DNA of 64,000 bases from Gibbula magus (lineage: Eukaryota > Mollusca > Gastropoda > Trochida > Trochidae). The stretch is from contig OW388292.1 in the NCBI GenBank assembly GCA_936450465.1, forward strand, positions 29,152,368 to 29,216,367, given 5' to 3'. The notes under the pieces were generated by a model, which saw only the letters and a program-made list of their open reading frames with translations, ran no database searches and had not been told where the DNA came from. Positions within the stretch are counted from its first letter, which is position 1; each line of letters opens with the position of its first letter. Below are positions 36,340-48,541 of this stretch, piece by piece. The position numbers and the translations under genes are program-made.

Positions 36340-37329
36340 TGATAACAATGAATAGATGCTTTATAGTATATTGTCTGCTCTGCAATGTTAAGAGTAAAAC
36401 CATCTGAATCTTATCTGACATGTACAAGGTAAGCGTACGCTGCAACACTGCGTTCTGCATGTGCATTGACATAATGAAAACATGTGCATTACATGCGCTA
36501 GATAAATAGAAAAAAATATCAATAGTATCTTGTATCATAAAGAACAAACTATATCAAAAATAATTACATCGAAAAGTTGTTTATATCCCTTACCGTTTCT
36601 GCAAGTTTGAAATTGAAAAGACAAATCCATAACTTGTATTCACAAGACAAAATTAAAACGTAGAACTTACAATTCAATTAATGACTTTTAAATTTTGTTT
36701 ATATCGGATAGTATAGATGATACATTTGCATGTACATGCTCACCAATACAAGCTTGCAAACACAAACTACTGCGGGAAGAAATTTGTATCAGCGCATTTC
36801 TGAAATCTCATCACGACTTCTAAGCAGGTCAAGAAAACGACCAGTATAGACCTAGTTGCTGTGATAAGAAGCAGTGTTGACTTCACTTATTGACTGCCAA
36901 TAACACTATCAGCTTCTGTCAAGACTGTTGCCACATTAAATATGTGTGTAAATACTACCTGTCATGAGATCAGATCATGATTGACAAGAGGTGTTCAGTT
37001 TGTTTTCCAGGCTTCACTGGGTCACTAGGAGATTACAGTGTGATCAATGGCTCTCATTCACAGGATTGTTTCAAGAGAAATAAAAATGCAGTCTGTGTAA
37101 ATTAGATTTATAAATTTTTTAAAAAAGATTAAAGGTACCTGATGTAAGTATAGGATAAGGCCAAACCGGAAATAGAAAGAATCCACTGCAAACAAGTGTG
37201 ACATCATTGGAGGTTTAAATAGATCAATAAGCATGGTACAATTGGTAGATAACAACCAAAATGTGTTTTAAAAGGATGATGCATTTTCTGTTCTGCTTTC
37301 AAGCAACACAGTAATTCGTACAATGTCAA

Positions 37330-37920
37330 CATCCTTCAGTTAAGCACAACCTTCGGAACTTCTGAAGTTCTGTGGTCTATTACTGATGGCATTATAACCA
37401 TTCAATGAACTGTGGGGACCGTATAAGAGAGAACTATCTCCAATTAACGCCACACCAAGCAGCAGAGCAGGGTAATTGAAGCTGATGGGTGTCTACAGAT
37501 TTCATTTGCCTTTCTTGCCTTCAGTCGATAAGACCGAAAGTAGCTGTTATGTCCGGCTCCTGTTGTAGGTATTGACTATCAGGTTTGATATTTCTTGCCT
37601 TCAGTCGATAGAGCAAAAGTAGCTGGATTCCGGACCCTGTTTAGGGTATTGACCATCTGGTTTGACCTTACAATGTGGCAATCAACCTAAGCTGAGGTGT
37701 TGACAAATTCATATTGACACTGATGAGACCACATCGATGTTGTATGTACTTGAGATGGGTATGATCATAAAGGCGACATTGGAAATGGTTAGGCTCGATA
37801 CGATGCCATGAGGAGGATCTCTTTAACCTTGCTGTAGAAAATGGTCATGTTTTTGTTTTTTTAACAGCCGTTTTGGGGTTCAGATTTGTTAGTAATCAAT
37901 TATGATGTGAACTTAGTTGT
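37330..37920 (-). repeat. Module M1 (unit D)
   Basis: Minus-strand landmarks are GTCAACACCTCAGCTTAGG, the ETS-like CCGGACATAACAGCTACTTTC (plus 37536-37556), ACACCCATCAGCTTCAATTA and GGCGTTAATTGGAGATAG. A partial internal duplication repeats CTTGCCTTCAGTCGATA at 37516 and 37594. No clean ATG-started frame equivalent to A/B exists here. Confidence 0.55.
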
Positions 37921-38755
37921 TTATGTACGCATCTAAACTTAGTATTCATGTATTTTACAGCTGAAAGATTAAAAATGGGGAAATTCTTCAGCGATATTGT
38001 TTCATTAAAGGGCGTTTAGATATTGTAGAATTAAGAGAATAGATATATTCTACAACATACATACAGAAAGGATTTCTAATGATTGTCAAATGCTAATTGA
38101 TGTTTCTCAATGTCCATCTAGACATCTAATGAATCCTATTAACAAAAAAACCCATTAGAAACTAGGACTGCCAAGACGTTCATGACAAGTCCCCTTTAAA
38201 CCGTAAAACTATATTTTAAAACATTAAATAAGGTAACTTTATAGAATATTATATTAACTTTAACTGATATGTAATGCAAGTTTTATGTACGGTCAGTCTA
38301 GAGTAGAAATCTTAAAATATTTTCATTTTGTCAAATATTTGAAAACTGTTTTATTATGGCTGAACGGCCCCATTGTACTAAATCATTTGGGATGGTGTTG
38401 CCAACATATTTTCAAAAAGTAGATTAAATTAACTCAGATAGTTTTCGAGATAGTAGGTTTAAAGTTTAAATTTAATGGGGAGATGACTTTTTATGAACCA
38501 GATCGCAATTCAAACATCAACTGACGAAGTGATCTTAGTATGGTCACAGGCTACTTGTATCATTCCGGTAAATTTAAGAAAATTCAGCCTAGCCCCTTAC
38601 AAGAAGAACACTCAAAGCAATAACAAAAGGTTTTCCAGACTTACTCCTCAAGACCTTATAAATCATCTCAATGAGACATGACCTATGATAAGTCAATGGA
38701 AGATGGTGATGGAAGTTCCCCTTATCCGAGATGATGTCTTGGTCCAAAGGAACCT

Positions 38756-38864
38756 GGGCCCATATTTTCAAAGCTGTCTTAGTGCTAAGATAGTCGTAAG
38801 CCAATGTTATTGTATGGCACTTACGACTATCTTAGCGCTAAGAGAGCTTCGAAAACATGGACCC
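38756..38864. mobile_element. Palindromic MITE, ~109 bp
   Basis: A near-perfect palindrome runs from GGGCCCATATTTTCAAAGCT to AGCTTCGAAAACATGGACCC, with CTTAGCGCTAAGATAGTCGT-type arms. It splits module M4 of unit D. The same place in C (about 31055) and E (about 47845) has no insert, so it entered D after duplication. The TTAGCGCTAAGAGAGCTTCGAAAA motif is, from general knowledge, a widespread marine-invertebrate MITE end. Confidence 0.85.
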
Positions 38865-40249
38865 TTACCCCTTAAACTCACAGAGAGGTGAAAGGTTTGA
38901 TCTTTGCCTACTCGTAACACTGCCTTACTTGCGAGTAAATTGGATAAGCCATATGGAAGCTTACAGGAGATCTGAGTTGATTTCTAGTCTCCCAGACCCT
39001 TTATCATGTCAGTTGCCTGCAAGATTATTTGGTGTAACAAATCTTGTTTCATTATAGGGTACATCTCTTAGTTAGAAGTTATAGAAAGTGGTAGAAATCT
39101 GTAGCAAAACATTGGTGGTTATTTAAGGTTTGTCAGATGATTGTTTCAAACATAGATCTCTTGATTCAACTCGAACAGGTGAGTGTAAAACTCAGAAGAC
39201 TGTGACAAATATGAACATGACATTATTCATTTACGTGAACCCAACCAAAAAGCTTACGTCTCGTCGGAGATTTTGAATAGTTAACAATTACAGTTTTGAG
39301 TCTGAATCCATCCCCATATTTGATGTAAGACTTTTTATAGACGTCACACTACATATAAACATATAAAGACAGGTATTTGAAGAAAGTTTGAGCTAACGGA
39401 CCATGCTCCCTTAATGTAAGTCCAACGTACACTCTCAGACAGAAAAAGGTGTGGCTTTGACATTTCCACTGTCTTCTTTGAGAGACATTTTTTCTTCATT
39501 TGCCACTGTGATTGTTTAAGTCTATTTACTCATCTGTATAAAGGATCTATAGCTGTAACAGCTCTAAAGTCTAATTCTGTATCATTCTGTATCATCGTCC
39601 CCTGAATCCTTACTTCTGTCATCCTTTTTCCAGCATTGTATCCAGTTTGAATGTTAAGATTTGCCAGATTTGAAAATTGAATTAAATACATGCGTTTATT
39701 TAACGTGTTTGCAATCAAAACATGCATAAAAAGGTTCAGATCTTGTGAAGTGATATGCTTGCAATGTTCGTATATGACCTATTCTGGCAAGAGGATTTTT
39801 GCAAATTTGGTCCAAAGTATCAAACACATAATGCAGTTGACAATGTCATTGACACTGAAGTCTATTTGTGTAATGATTTAGAAGGTGAAACAACTTTATG
39901 TTTACCTTCATGCTTTATTGTTTCGTTCTTTAAAATTGTGCAAATGTGCACTCAACAAAATCAGATAGCAACAATCAAAGATATGAATACATCTTTTACT
40001 TACTTTTTAAGGAAATACAAAAAAATGCTGAAAATAACACAATGCATTGCAATCTAATAGTGTGATTGTCAGCTGTAAACTTGCAACATTAAACAAGAGT
40101 TTATCCAAATAAATTCAAAATAGTCATCCATTTACCAAGTTTGTTCCAAAATACTTCTTGGTTGAAGAACCGTTTCAGCGTTATAAATACAATGATCATT
40201 TTTAGGAAAATAAACGATAGATCAAGTCTATTTCTATGAAAACACATCA

Positions 40250-40480
40250 AGTCAGGTGCAAATATGCATGGGGATAAAAAAAAGTTTCATATCAATGGTT
40301 GATTTTGTTATTTTTTCTCACTTAATCGCATCGGGAACTTCCGGTTGACTCGGTAGATCTGCAAGGGTCTTTCGGCATAATGCAGGAGTGTGGACACGTC
40401 ACACCATTAGTATGCACATGCATTTAATGACATCAGTTACTGTAAACCCAATGATATGTGTCTAATCCAAGGGTTGAGTA
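40250..40480 (+). repeat. Module M13 (unit D copy)
   Basis: CATCGGGAACTTCCGGTTG, CATGCATTTAATGACATC and ACTGTAAACCCAATGATA match unit E at 50430-50650 (CATCGGGAGCTTCCGGTTG, CATGCATTTAATTACAACC, ACTGTAAGCCACTGAATTA). GGAAGCTCCCGA/ACTTCCGG gives an ETS-like core. Coding is not supported. Confidence 0.55.
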
Positions 40481-40729
40481 CAGTCCAAGATACTTCATAG
40501 GCTTTCTCACGATTTACATCCAAGTGGATAATCCCGTTTATTAATGCCGAAAATGTCGAAAAGAACATCATTTGCATATGTTTAATATGGACTGTGCTTG
40601 AATCCTCAATTAACATAGTAAGTGCAAAAATGGTGTGACCCATCGAATACCTTCTTATTACAGGAGAACACGTTCTATGGATATTCAACTTCTTTATTAC
40701 ATGAGATGTGACATTTCGGTGCAGATACC

Positions 40730-40799
40730 AGCACTGTTATCAAGCAAGTGATGACCATTACTTGTTTGATAACATCATCACTTTCTTGATAACAGTGCT
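40730..40799. repeat. Fold-back hairpin, 24-bp arms
   Basis: AGCACTGTTATCAAGCAAGT at 40730 pairs with the reverse complement at 40776-40799, with one mismatch in 24. Part of the arm (CTTGTTTGATAAC) recurs inside the loop. It is probably a small fold-back element. Confidence 0.65.
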
Positions 40800-41879
40800 A
40801 ATACTTTTTATTCAGGAAAGACTATTCCAAAATAATTTAAATATTAGAAATACAAGTGTTGTAGTACTTCGTATACGTTTTAATATTAGTATAAGATGAT
40901 CATTTGAAGCTTCGAAACTAAAATCAGATGATATTTTATGGTTGATCCATTTCAACACTGTGCAACTTCTATAACATTGGTATTTCACAATAATATTTTC
41001 ATAGAAAGGGATGATTAGCGCAAGAACATTTGAAATTTTCTTATCTGAAACTTCAATTGTTATCTTGAAACAAAAAGTAGTCCTTTGAACGGCTGTCGTC
41101 GTTTATTTAAGAATCAAATCCCCTCATGCCCTACAACAGTGTACACGTTCCCTGCTCATGGATTTCTTCTTTGAAGAATCATTCTTTCTTAATGAACGTA
41201 ATTAGAGAAGGATAATGCATTACTTTATGAAGAAATGATCACGAACTGCTCTTTATGGTGAAATAAACTCAACATACACCTGTTACTAGACCGTTTTATG
41301 CTGCTATTGACAAGTTTCCCCAAAAGAATATACCTACCCAAACAAGTTCGAATTCCTTTTTGGAAGAAGTTGAACTAGTAGCACTTCACATGCAATTTCT
41401 GTAGAATAAACATCACCATTTGCTCTAATGTAAGATATGCACTTCACACTTGTTTTTTCCTCTTTTCTGTACCTTTATGAAGAAAAAAATACTTAACGTT
41501 CTAAAGAGTTATTAGATATCCTTTTGAAAGGAGAAACATCAGCTCATTTAGCACCCAGACACGATTTATGACGGATAATGTCTCCATGCATGATGATGAT
41601 TTATATTATTAGAAAACATGAAATAAATTTTTTAAAAAGGTTTCACCGTCAGCATATGTTTCTAAGCTCACTTTTAAGTACTTGTATCACCGTTAGTCAA
41701 GTTCAATTCTTGCTCGTAAACACGTGATGTTGATATGGGATGTGTAAACAATTAGCGTTTCTTTTAACAAATTGATTAACAAACTACACATTGTAATGGG
41801 ATAATCTTCATCACTATCCAAACTTCAACTAACACCATCCATTTGTACAGCTGCTGAAACATGTTGATTCCCTTTACCT

Positions 41880-42240
41880 TTTGAATGCTTTAAAGGGGCT
41901 GTGCGCTGTAGCACCTTTTTTGTAAAATTTATTTCAAATTTCCGATTTATAATCATAGTTTGTGTCATTTATATTTACTTTAAAGGGTAAAACATCTTAT
42001 TTCCCAAACCAATAATCCGTAATGGTAATAACGGTGTTTGGTATAAAGCAAAAATTGCATGGCGGTCATTTTATTGTAAACACATTTCATTATTTTGAAT
42101 CACAAAAACGATTCCCATGGCTTACTGAGCCATGTACACTCATTTTTAACTTCTGAAGAGAGCATGGTGTTTTACTATTGGTGAAGTTATTTTCAAATAC
42201 ATTTCATCGACGTATTTGAGCGAAAAACCGTGCTAATACC
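41880..42240 (+). repeat. Dispersed repeat, second copy
   Basis: Begins near AAAGGGGCTGTGCGCTGTAG and shares GGGTAAAACATCT and CCAATAATCCGTA with 15930-15975 inside the transposon of unit A. Similarity beyond that core is weak. Confidence 0.35.
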
Positions 42241-42480
42241 CCTTAAATGGATATCGTTTAAAACGGTTCTGGTACGATCATCAATATCATATAATCAAAC
42301 ATTTAAACAAACTTGGACAATGTATATTGTATATACAACATATTCTTTTGATTCATTTGAAACGACATAACTCTTATCATCTCTTCCGTTTGCTTAACTA
42401 GGTTGTGATGAACAAAAGTATACTAGTATTAACCATTAAATGGTGCCAATTCTGTCAAACCAACAGTGTAATTCTTACAG

Positions 42481-42710
42481 CAATATACATATACGATACA
42501 CAATCCACTGTATTAATTGGTACACAATGCACAGCACAAACGGTTCCATATGAAGCCCAGCTGAGTTCCCACATCGCTGCAGGTGCGTGTTTAACTCACA
42601 GATTAGAGTGTCAATCAGTTTTGTTGTGGGGTACCCAGGGCGAGAGCTATGCAACATCAATCGTTTCCGACCCTACAGGTGCCCGCCGCCCTTTACATTG
42701 CAATTTGTAA
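42481..42710 (+). CDS. Conserved exon-like island, unit D copy
   Basis: Acceptor-like ATTCTTACAG ends at 42480. The frame, entered with two bases of a split codon (phase-1 intron), runs through VLIGTQCTAQTVPYEAQ, GACLTHRLECQSVLLWG and PTGARRPLHCN to TAA at 42708-42710. The core 42528-42710 is 61 codons including the stop. Four cysteines and the absence of a hydrophobic segment would suit a small secreted or extracellular domain, but that is a guess. The sequence is not one I recognise. The codon after the core is TAA here and in C but TAG in E. A donor-like GTAAAT overlaps the stop, so an internal exon is an alternative reading. Confidence 0.55.
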
Positions 42711-44204
42711 ATATCGCGTGTGTATACCCAGGTACTGTATGGTGCAGCTCCCAGATTGTTGTGTGTAGAGAAAGCACGAGGTGAAAAGACATGTTAGTGC
42801 ATCGAGGCTTCATCTGGGTTCAAATATTTTTAAACAAACATTGCAATCATTGGAATGAAAAATAATACATAGGAGACAAGTGTTTTCACAAGGCTCAATC
42901 AACATAGATGGGAATTCGTGAATTCCTAGATTTTCTCTGTGATTTACTTTGCGAGTAATGCCCAGGTTTTATGTTTCTTTTCAGCTACTCTCTGATTGAA
43001 CAAGAAACCGTTATTGAGGAACCAAGTTGGTCAATAATTAGTGTAGGTATAGCATAAATTATAACAGTGGTTGCCTATATCTATTTTTGCAATTGTATTT
43101 TACCATTTACCATTTATATTCATATCCTGTATTGATATAGACATTTTGATTACAATTCCTCTTTGTTTAAAATTATATGTTCAATGGTTTCTTTCTTGCA
43201 TGTGAACACGTGATGTGGATATGGGATGTGGAATAAATTAGCATTTCTCTTAACAAATTACATATTGGAATAGGATAATCCTCATCACTATCCAAACTTT
43301 AACTAACAGTATATTTATTTATTGTACATAGTTTAAGCTGATAGATTGTTAAACAGTCTTAAAGTATGCTTTGCTTTGGAATTATATCACTTTCAACAAC
43401 GAAACAAAATCTCCATCCTTGGTGTTTGAATATCCATTTTGTCCTGAGGGATGATTATATTAACCTGATACATCAACTTTATACATGTCGGCACATTGAT
43501 GGTGAGTTAATTGGAAGTGTACAGTTATTGATCACGAAGAGCTGCGTGATAGCATGGGAATATACGTGTGGATTGACAATACAATTAATGTATATTATTT
43601 GAATAACGAAAACCTGTATTGATTGATTCCACAGCTTGTTCTCTGGAGGCACCATAATTAAACATTGATGTGTTTTTTTCTTTCGCGTTATCATGACAAT
43701 TATAAGATGACAACAGACATTAATCAATTGAGCAATACTAACCTGGAAATGAATTGACTTGGAGCGTTAATGGTATACACTCCTTTGTACATACAAGTAC
43801 TATAGCTGTAGATGAAGGTAGGTGAAGAACGTGGGAATAGTTCACGTTGAAGAAATATTATGATATGAATATACAATAAAGTCAGTGCTATCAATACAAT
43901 TTTAAAAAATAATTTTTACTCCAAAAACCCGAAAATATGGACAGGTCAATACAGTTCAATATTAATACTAAAAGGTATACTGTTTTTGCAAAGTGATAGT
44001 TAAGCTGCTGATATACGGCGGAATAAAGTATGAATGTATCATTTGTAAAAGTGCAATATCTGACTACATGTAGTTTTAAAATATTACTTTTCCATCTTTA
44101 AAGATCTAGGAAACTATATGCTTACATGGAGTATATTTTTAGTATGTTAGATATTATATTATGGCCATTGTCTTTATTTGTTTTGCCATCCCCATCGTAC
44201 TGCT

Positions 44205-44470
44205 ACTTCACATACCGTTGTTGCCCAGATTGCCATATCGTCAATGGTGCCTATTTAATTTTCTAAACGTCACAGTTATCAGTTTTATAGGTATTCATTT
44301 CTACATTCAGCAGTTAGTTGCGAGGCAGCTTATAGATCTGGAATTAGCTATAGTGGTTTTATCTTTCAAGACTGTACCTTTTTTATTTTATGGTTGTTTA
44401 AATAGCAATTGCCTCTGCCAGAGACGTATACACACGCAGAAACAAAACTCATTCGCTTTGGTTTGAAAGG
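44205..44470 (+). repeat. Module M7 (unit D copy)
   Basis: Aligns with 34180-34440 and 57490-57690. One base is gained or lost near 44246-44252 relative to C and E, which shifts the hydrophobic frame. The 101-codon frame at 44161-44466 is therefore not a conserved protein. Confidence 0.55.
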
Positions 44471-46369
44471 TAATGTGTAGTAAATAAAAAGTGACGACCT
44501 GCACTATTTGTGTTGGCTGGAAATATATACACTTCAGAACAAATGTCCTTATGCATGTTCTTATTGTGGTGTGCATTGCTCGTTGTCTATATACAGATAT
44601 TGTTTCTGCTGTAGGAATGTACTTTAGAACACACATTGAAAATGTCTGTCTTTCAACTTTACAAGTGTAATAAATACAACCATTTCTAGTACACAGAGGT
44701 TCCCGTTCTTTGTTGATCTCCATAGTATTTTATAAACAGATTAAGGAATTTCACATTATGAAAACTATTTATCAAAAGTAAATATTTCTGTTTATCGCAT
44801 TGCTCTTTGTAGATTCCGCTGCTCAAATCATACTTTTAGATTGAAATAGGCAGTAAATGTTATTTTCAAACGGAAGATAGAGTGTTCCCTTTCTGTATTG
44901 TACCTTTGCAAGGATCTGAATTTCATGTTTTATTACACTGTCCGTTTTATGCAGATCTGAGAAAATGAACTCTACCATTTACAGAAATGCCGGTGGCTTA
45001 GTTTATTTACTTCTGATTAAACCATTGTGAGTATTGAGTAATACACTTACATTTCTTTATTTGTCAATGTTGGCAATTAAATGTACTGAAATGTAATAAT
45101 ATGTACATAAACCAAAAATATATTCACGTTCGTGATTAAATTGATGTACTCTCCTAAAATGTAGATGATGTCTCTGCTGGAGGAATGTCCTTTAGAACTC
45201 ACCACAAAAAAATATAAGTCTTAATTCAATTCTCTTAATACATGTGTATAGAGAAATTAACGTGCAGTGTGTAAGAAACATATTTTATTATTTTATTTTA
45301 AAAACTATTTCCTGGACATACATGGTTCTCGTTCTAGGTTATTCTGCATCCTGCTCTACAAGCACGGCGTTATCTGAAATGCAATTTACCTAGTTTCTCT
45401 CCTAGTTCTACTTGTGACTGCAAATAATAAAAAGTATTCTAATGACACAAACCGTGCCTATTAAAAAACACCATCTGTGCTGAACTTAGTAATTGTAGCC
45501 TTTGCTAAATTTGGTAGTGTTTTAATTTATGAATAACGCATATTTGATATCTGTTAGTAAGCACATTTGATATATAATGTTTTGCCAAGTTTGGGTATTG
45601 AAATAGAAAAGGGAGCGGAGTCCAGTTTGGTTTTATTCCACTAAAATAACTTATTTACTGAAGTTATTGAATAGGAGTAAAATTCCTTTTTTATCTTCTT
45701 TCTGTTTTTGTCTTAGTTATTAATCTGGAAACAGATTTTTACATTGTCAAAGTAAGAGATGTTTTAGTATCATATTGAAAGGACAAAATACAAAATAAAA
45801 GTAGAGACATCATTTCTGGAAAACAGGGCTACAGAAACCTTCAACATATTTTTCATTGATGTGATGTATTCCTACGCCTTGTTCCTGTGATCAGAAGCTC
45901 TACTGACTCCACCTGACGGCTGCAAACAACAATATCAGCTCCTGTCTAGATTAATGGTAACTTAAAGATGTGTGTAAATCCTGCCTGTCATGTGGTCGAA
46001 TAATGATTGGGGAACGGCTTTCAGTTTGTCTTGAAGACTTCGATCATTCTGCACTAGTTTACTAGGTTGTTACATTGGGTATAGTTGCTACTGAACAATG
46101 GACTACTTCGCATATCAAGGCAAGAAACTAGGACAAAAACTTAATCTTTTGGCATAATAGCCTCTTCTGTATAATAGACTACATTCCCGGGATGTAAGAG
46201 AAAAAGCTGAAATATTCATTAAGTTATACCTGGGGGACATTGTTTGGATAATTTCAGGATCAAGGGGTGTTGGAAAAATTAAGAGAACTTGAAAACAAGT
46301 GTGACGTTAATAGAGATTTAGAATAATAAACTACAAAATCAATGCATACATAATCTCACAATGTCAACA

Positions 46370-46920
46370 TCCTTGAATTTAGCCCAACTTTCGTCATGAA
46401 ATTAGGATATCTACTTGTGAAGGCTTTATAACTATTCAATGAAGTGTAGTGACCCTACATCTAACTCCAAACCGAGAAGCAGAGCCAGATAAACGAATCC
46501 GATGGGTGTCAACAAATTCCACTTTACTTTCTCGCCTTCAGTCAATAAGAGTGAAAGTAGCTATTACTTCCTGATTCTGTTGTAGATATTGACTATCAGG
46601 ATTGACATTTCAATTTCATTTTATGGCTATCAAACCAAGTTGAGATGTTGACAAATTCACAATGTGTGAATTTCATGTCAATGATCCATTATTTATCACT
46701 AATGTAATCACATCGGTTACATTTCCAGTGGAGATGTCAATTACATGGTGTAATATTATAACGACGTTGACAGCGGTTGGACTTGAATCAGATAATATAC
46801 AGAGTGATTTCTGGAATCACACTCCTGTACTGGATGCTCACGTGTATCGATTTCCCCCAATATTACTTGTGTTCAGTTTCGTGTGAAATCATATAGGACA
46901 TGTATTAAACCCTTTTGATT
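46370..46920 (-). repeat. Module M1 (unit E)
   Basis: Minus-strand landmarks include a CAGGAAGTAATAGCTACTTTC box (plus 46553-46573) and a frame LTPIGFVYLALLLGLELDVG that starts with TTG instead of ATG. It lacks six bases present in A. The hydrophobic heptad is kept better than its surroundings, yet the start codon is not. Confidence 0.5.
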
Positions 46921-47017
46921 TTAGAAATATAAACCAAAGCTTTACACTTATTGTTTCATCTTATTGTTTAAAGGTTAAGAGGGGGAAATTATTCAAGAAA
47001 TAAAGAATATCATCCAA

Positions 47018-47113
47018 GTGTCTTCTGATAACAAATATATCAACACGAACTGATAAAAGTTACAAATTTAAATTTTATCTACGAGTGTTGATATATTTGA
47101 TATCAGACGACAC
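47018..47113. repeat. Fold-back hairpin, ~45-bp arms
   Basis: The left arm GTGTCTTCTGATAACAAATA is mirrored by the right arm ending TATTTGATATCAGACGACAC, with AT-rich sequence at the centre. It has a few mismatches. No flanking duplication was seen. Confidence 0.65.
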
Positions 47114-47209
47114 GATGTGGAGATTCTATTTATCTTCCCAATTATTCTTCATTACTTCCAATGAAAACTGTACAACTCTGAACATGGGACGTCCATTAGA
47201 CTACCAGTG

Positions 47210-47340
47210 TAGTGATGTCATCGGATTGTGACATCATTATGTTTATGACTTCATGTCATTGTGATGTCAACACTTTTTTACGTCAATACTTGGTGATGTA
47301 AATTAACATTGTGATGTGATGTGGTTGATTGTGACAGGGC
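47210..47340. repeat. TGTGATGTCA-rich low-complexity stretch
   Basis: Words such as AGTGATGTCAT, TTGTGACATCATT, TTGTGATGTCAAC and TTGGTGATGTAAA recur irregularly. The period is not constant. Confidence 0.4.
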
Positions 47341-48401
47341 ATTGTGTAAAACATATCGTCAAAAAGATATATCCTTAGTGATACCGATTGAACTCAAACA
47401 AGCGATATCTCCTGTTTTGGATAATAATAAGGGTTTAGACTTAAGTTTGTACAATTGTTAAAAGTTGAGAAGTCCGAATGATGGGATCTACTTCAACAGT
47501 TTAATTATTTCAAGAATAAGATACACATGTCAACCGTCTTGCCTTGAAGGCGCTTAAGGAATTATGGCATATATGAATCTCAGTGAAACTATATTGAGTG
47601 TTTCTTTTCACTATTGAATCATGTTTTATGTTTATAATTTACTTCCCCAAAAGATCGGTTTACTTGCGTTGGAGAAAATATAAGATGAACAGAATGAATA
47701 TCCTTCTGAATGATAATATTCGGATGTCTGATGATAGATCCAGATCCTGTTACAAAAATAGAAAGTCACCCTTACGAGAAATGAGTTCTTGTGATAGGTC
47801 AAGGGTGATGGAAGTTTTCTTTGCGATTGATGTGTCTTAAGTCAGTGGAACAAGATTCATTTTGTGCATAGAGGCGTGAAGAGTTTGATCTGTGCTCCCA
47901 CGTAACGTTGTTATACTCGGTATAACTCGGTGGTCTATTTGGACAGACAGACATACGGAAAACTTACGGAAGACTTTAGCTGATCACAAGTCTCCCCAAA
48001 CAATTTACCATGTCAGTGATCAGCAAGCATATTTAGTGTAACAAATCTTGTTTCATCAAAGGGTTAATCTCATTGAAGTTTATGGATTATATATCACTTA
48101 CAGATAAGGGATGTGTTATGACAATGTCTACAGTCATGGAGGCTTATTGAACAAATGTCCAAAATTGATTTATATCCGAAATCCTGTTGAAATATATGAA
48201 ATATGTTACGTTAAAAATATAATTTTGATTATAATTATGATTTATAATATCATGTCCATAGAACTGTTATCCAGTATAGTCCTTAAGATAACCTCACGTT
48301 AAACATACAAACTTGAAAATATGTGTCCCAACAATATAATCTATATTACCGAGGGAACAAGAATATTTTTCAATAATGTATAACAAATAATATAGAGGAT
48401 A

Positions 48402-48541
48402 TTTGACATTTCTCGTACCATGTATATCTCATCGAATGAGTAGAAATTTATATTTTCACGAGTGGCGCAGCCACGAGTGTGAATATATGATTTCTACTTC
48501 ACGAGATTAGATATACATGGTATTCGACGAGAAATGTCAAA
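48402..48541. mobile_element. Palindromic fold-back MITE, ~140 bp
   Basis: The outer arms TTTGACATTTCTCG (48402) and CGAGAAATGTCAAA (to 48541) are perfect inverted repeats. Inside them are ACCATGTATATCTCATCGA against AGATATACATGGTATTCGA and TAGAAAT against ATTTCTA, around a central TGGCGCAGCCA. A half copy lies at 57912-57970, which shows the element is dispersed. A CRE-like TGACGTCA follows at 48643-48650. Confidence 0.75.

Larger units (their letters stand above)
41705..43320. repeat. Local direct repeat pair, ~125 bp, within unit D
   Basis: The stretch 41710-41840 (AACACGTGATGTTGATATGG, then TCATCACTATCCAAACTTCA) is repeated at 43193-43315 (AACACGTGATGTGGATATGG, then TCATCACTATCCAAACTTTA). 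The conserved exon island of unit D lies between the two. Unit E has a decayed copy at about 55460-55625 only. Confidence 0.65.
36340..44650. repeat. Segmental duplication unit D
   Basis: Carries M2 (36340-36480), M3 (36760-37000), M1 (37330-37920, minus orientation), M4 (38690-39060 around a MITE), M5 (39290-39700), M13 (40250-40480), the exon island (42481-42710), M10 (43610-43860) and M7 (44205-44470). Offsets from C are 6.2-10 kb and from E 9-13 kb, growing through insertions. No other conserved coding frame was found within it. Confidence 0.75.

Noticed and set aside
44161..44466. 101-codon hydrophobic frame in unit D
   Set aside because: Its N-terminal part is in a different frame from the same module in C and E, so no common protein exists.
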